Part shown: positions 14,136-15,873 of the stretch, one piece after another
How positions within the stretch are numbered: position 1 is the stretch's first letter
How the letters are laid out: every line of letters begins with the position of its first letter
NCBI GenBank assembly: GCA_050996575.1
Contig: JBPCRS010000127.1
Span: 1-15,873 of the forward strand
Source of the DNA: DASUSH01 sp050996575
GTDB lineage: Bacteria; Actinomycetota; Thermoleophilia; Solirubrobacterales; 70-9
Length of the DNA: 15,873 nt
Direction: 5' to 3'
The notes under the pieces: generated by a model
Seen by the model: the letters and a program-made list of their open reading frames with translations, nothing else
Databases searched by the model: none
Told to the model about the DNA's origin: nothing
Program-made: the position numbers and the translations under genes

Positions 14136-14527
14136 AGCTTGTAATCAACGTCGACGGCGGCGCGCGGGGCAACCCTGGGCCGGCCGCAGCGGGCGCGGTC
14201 GCGACGACGCCCGACGGCGAGGAGCTGGCAAGCCGCGGCGAGCGGATCGGCAACGCGACCAACAACGTCGCCGAGTACAGGGCGATGCTGCTCGGGCTCG
14301 AGCTCGCCCGCGAGCTCGGCGCGAACGAGGTCGAACTGGTCGGCGACTCGGAGCTCGTCGTCAAGCAATTGAACGGCGAGTACAAGGTGAAGAAGGCCGA
14401 CCTGAAGCCGCTCTGGATGGAGGTCCGCAAGGGGCTGATGGACTTCGAGCGCTGGTCAGTCAGGCACGTTCGCCGCGAGCAGAACGAGGCCGCCGACACG
14501 CTCGTCAACGAGACGCTCGACGGGTAG
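14132..14527 (+). CDS. rnhA: Ribonuclease HI, probable CTG start
   Basis: RNase HI cuts the RNA strand of RNA-DNA hybrids such as R-loops and Okazaki primers. The 131-residue protein carries all four catalytic acids: Asp8 (INVDGGARGNPGP), Glu48 (NNVAEYRAML), Asp72 (VGDSELVVKQLNG) and Asp122 (NEAADTLVN). There is no N-terminal hybrid-binding domain. The first catalytic Asp is only eight codons into the protein, so the start must lie before it. The nearest in-frame codons upstream contain no ATG, GTG or TTG. CTG 14132 has GGGAG 6 nt upstream and overlaps the previous stop by CTGA, the same geometry as the common ATGA overlap, so I take it as the start. The frame is open far upstream, but only as overlap with the previous two genes. 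The tRNA gene lies 47 bp downstream. Confidence 0.92.
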   Translation: MKLVINVDGGARGNPGPAAAGAVATTPDGEELASRGERIGNATNNVAEYRAMLLGLELARELGANEVELVGDSELVVKQLNGEYKVKKADLKPLWMEVRKGLMDFERWSVRHVRREQNEAADTLVNETLDG

Positions 14528-14557
14528 CAAGCGCCCGGACCGGGGGAGGCCAGCGCC

Positions 14558-14563
14558 TATACT
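14558..14563 (+). promoter_or_regulatory. -10 box of the tRNA-Gly promoter
   Basis: TATACT lies 11 nt before the mature tRNA 5' end, so transcription would begin a few bases upstream of the tRNA. No good -35 hexamer is seen 16-18 bp upstream. Confidence 0.55.
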
Positions 14564-14574
14564 CGTCCGCTCGC

Positions 14575-14648
14575 GCGGCTGTAGCTCAGTTGGCTAGAGC
14601 GTCTGCTTGCCATGCAGAAGGTCGTGGGTTCGAATCCCATCAGCCGCT
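14575..14648 (+). tRNA. tRNA-Gly (anticodon GCC)
   Basis: A complete cloverleaf can be drawn. The acceptor stem is GCGGCTG (14575-14581) with CAGCCGC (14641-14647) and discriminator T14648. The D arm contains AGCTCAGTTGGCTAGAGC. The anticodon stem TCTGC/GCAGA encloses loop TTGCCAT, which gives anticodon GCC for GGC glycine codons. The T arm is GTGGGTTCGAATCCCAT. The CCA end is not encoded. A U discriminator is normal for bacterial tRNA-Gly. It has its own -10 box. The downstream gene looks accessory, so this tRNA's 3' end is a possible integration site, but no second copy of the end is within the window. Confidence 0.95.
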
Positions 14649-14774
14649 CTTCTCCAGACTTCCGTCAAATCGCGACAGGCGTGATCTCACCCACAGCACC
14701 CACCGCTGAGTTGCGACTGGTAGCCGCGGCGGTAGCACTTCGCCGGCCGGTGGGTCTTGGCTACCGTTCCGGCC
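14649..14774. other. Intergenic region after the tRNA
   Basis: These 126 bp hold no gene I can support. ACCCACCG (14698-14705) and CGGTGGGT (14748-14755) are inverted copies 42 bp apart. Just after the tRNA is CTTCTCC, not a clear terminator. A candidate -10 box, TACCGT (14762-14767), ends 7 nt before GTG 14775. Confidence 0.5.
14762..14767 (+). promoter_or_regulatory. Candidate -10 box for leaderless pRiA4b-like gene mRNA
   Basis: TACCGT ends 7 nt before GTG 14775 with no Shine-Dalgarno sequence between. The spacing is the same as at the zinc-ribbon and EF-G-like genes. Confidence 0.35.
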
Positions 14775-15824
14775 GTGAATGAGGGCGCCAGCGAACGGGC
14801 GACGGACGCGGCGCGATGGCTGCTCGGTGCCGGCGTCGACGGTGTCCCTTTGACGCAGACACACGCCTTAGCGCGCGTCGTGGTTCGTGAAGCCGTTGAG
14901 CGGTACCCGGGGTGGTGGGACACCGAGGTACACGGACCGCCGTACCGAGAGGCCGACGTCCGTGTACTCGAGCTGCTGCACAAGGGGCTTCGACGCCTGG
15001 GACTGGTTCGGCGGCGGGGTCGACGGCTGTTCTCGACTGTTCGCGGTCGGCAGCTTGCCGAGGACCCGGACGGGCTGGTCCGCGTGCTCGCATCGGATCT
15101 GGGTGGGGGTGACGAGTTCACCGAAGTTGTGGCAGACGCCGTGACCGCGGCGCTGCTCGACCATGAGGCGCAGGAAAGCGACGATCTCGCCGCAGCCGCG
15201 GCCCTGGCTGCCGACAGGGGTGGATGGCGCGATGAGCACGGCGATCCACCCGACGGTCGGGCGGTGGCGTGGGATGTCATGGAGGTGCTGTGTCGCGGCG
15301 AGGCATACGGGCTGATCGAGCGGCGCAAGAAGGCGGGGGCACCCAGATGGCATCTGGCGTTTGCGTTCACCGAGGCCGGCCGGCACGAGCTCGGCACGCA
15401 GCCCGAAGGCTCAGGCGGCCAGGGCACACTGATCTTCGACGCGGATTTGGTGAACGCGCCGGGAGTCAGCGCCCGTCTCGCCGTCGATGCCGAGCAGCAT
15501 CTGACCGCGCTGCACGCGGCGATCCAGGAGGCCTTTGGGTGGTTCGACGATCACCTGTACTCGTTCTGGCTCGACGGAGCGTTCTGGGGCGACAAGAGCT
15601 CGGAGTACACGAGCCCGATCACGCCTGATCACGGCGTCGCAACAGCCGACGTTCCGCTCGCCGAGCTCGCGTTTGCGCCTGGGGCGAGGATCGCCTATGT
15701 CTTCGACTTCGGAGACGAGTGGAGGGTGATGCTGACCCTTCGAGCGCAGGAGAAGTCCGGCGATGCGACGTTCCCGCGCGTGCTGCAGCGCAAGGGCACC
15801 GCACCTCCGCAGTACGGCGACTAG
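14775..15824 (+). CDS. Protein with C-terminal plasmid pRiA4b ORF-3-like domain
   Basis: The 349-residue protein has two parts. The N-terminal half (about 1-200) is mostly helical and contains VLELLHKGLRRLGLVRRRGRRLFSTVRGRQLAEDP (about 65-100), a winged-helix-like element, and a second similar stretch near VMEVLCRGEAYGLIERRKK. The C-terminal part (about 230-335) matches the pRiA4b ORF-3-like family: HLTALHAAIQEAFGWFDDHLYSFWLDGAFWGD, the loop ending VPLAELAFAPGARIAYVFDFGDEWRV. The function of that domain is not known; it is common on plasmids, in IS-related genes and in genomic islands. GTG 14775 is preferred over TTG 14757, which would overlap the -10-like TACCGT. It is the only gene here that suggests accessory DNA, and it sits next to a tRNA. 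It shares its stop region (CTAG) with a possible convergent gene. Confidence 0.85.
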   Translation: MNEGASERATDAARWLLGAGVDGVPLTQTHALARVVVREAVERYPGWWDTEVHGPPYREADVRVLELLHKGLRRLGLVRRRGRRLFSTVRGRQLAEDPDGLVRVLASDLGGGDEFTEVVADAVTAALLDHEAQESDDLAAAAALAADRGGWRDEHGDPPDGRAVAWDVMEVLCRGEAYGLIERRKKAGAPRWHLAFAFTEAGRHELGTQPEGSGGQGTLIFDADLVNAPGVSARLAVDAEQHLTALHAAIQEAFGWFDDHLYSFWLDGAFWGDKSSEYTSPITPDHGVATADVPLAELAFAPGARIAYVFDFGDEWRVMLTLRAQEKSGDATFPRVLQRKGTAPPQYGD

Positions 15825-15873
15825 CGCGATCCGCTCGGCGGCGGGACACCGAGTTGCTTGCAGATCTCGCGGG
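15821..15873 (-). CDS. Possible C-terminal end of a minus-strand gene (partial)
   Basis: Read on the minus strand from the window edge, one frame gives REICKQLGVPPPSGSR followed by TAG (plus 15823-15821). This looks like a natural protein end, and the codons have G or C at nearly every third position. The stop would share CTAG with the stop of the convergent plus-strand gene. Only 16 codons are visible, so product and even reality are uncertain. Confidence 0.35.
   Translation of the reverse strand, partial: REICKQLGVPPPSGSR

Noticed and set aside
1..15873. CRISPR arrays, insertion sequences, rRNA genes and riboswitches (including a TPP riboswitch before thiD).
   Set aside because: No regularly spaced repeats, transposase genes with terminal repeats or rRNA sequence are visible. 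There is almost no room between dprA and thiD for a TPP riboswitch.

Overview
The window is very GC-rich bacterial chromosome, densely packed with genes. The codon bias (third positions nearly all G or C), the WhiG-type sigma factor, the SDR/acyltransferase pair of the kind found in mycobacteria, and several probable leaderless starts all point to an actinobacterium. Deep-branching Thermoleophilia/Solirubrobacterales-like relatives fit best, but that is inference from gene content and no search was run. Almost everything here is core genome. I did not find an obvious new defence, secretion or mobile system. The best leads are small: an unusual start codon, a start-site architecture shared by several genes, a broken dprA and some divergent paralogs.

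Layout, left to right. Positions 1-1009 hold dprA (DNA uptake/recombination loader), entered from the left and interrupted by an in-frame TAG at 38-40. It is followed by thiD (thiamine pyrimidine kinase), an 80-residue hypothetical, a 191-residue membrane-anchored hypothetical and ilvD (branched-chain amino acid synthesis), all on the plus strand. Two minus-strand genes follow: an alpha/beta hydrolase, and upstream of it a 5-formyltetrahydrofolate cyclo-ligase paralog of the MTHFSD/COG0212 type. They are separated by a strong KpnI-like palindrome. A short divergent promoter region (about 6188-6233) leads to a plus-strand pair overlapping by ATGA: a PlsC-like acyltransferase and an extended SDR that lacks the usual Tyr-Lys pair. 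Next come an L,D-transpeptidase with an N-terminal membrane anchor, a XerC/XerD tyrosine recombinase, a WhiG/FliA-family sigma factor, an EF-G-like GTPase (EF-G2/FusA2 type), a zinc-ribbon protein, and RNase HI. RNase HI overlaps the zinc-ribbon gene by a CTGA and most likely starts at CTG.

The last part holds a tRNA-Gly(GCC) gene with its own -10 box, then a two-domain protein ending in a plasmid pRiA4b ORF-3-like domain. The C-terminus of a possible gene on the opposite strand lies at the right edge. This last segment is the only one that looks like accessory DNA.

How the genes work together: dprA, xerC/D and a WhiG/SigD-type sigma factor lie near one another in many Gram-positive genomes, so the window looks like a rearranged version of that neighbourhood. 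Several genes (thiD, the 80-residue protein, the EF-G-like gene, the zinc-ribbon gene, the pRiA4b-like gene) have a TAnnnT- or CATAAT-type -10 box ending 6-8 nt before the start codon. That is the spacing expected for leaderless mRNAs.
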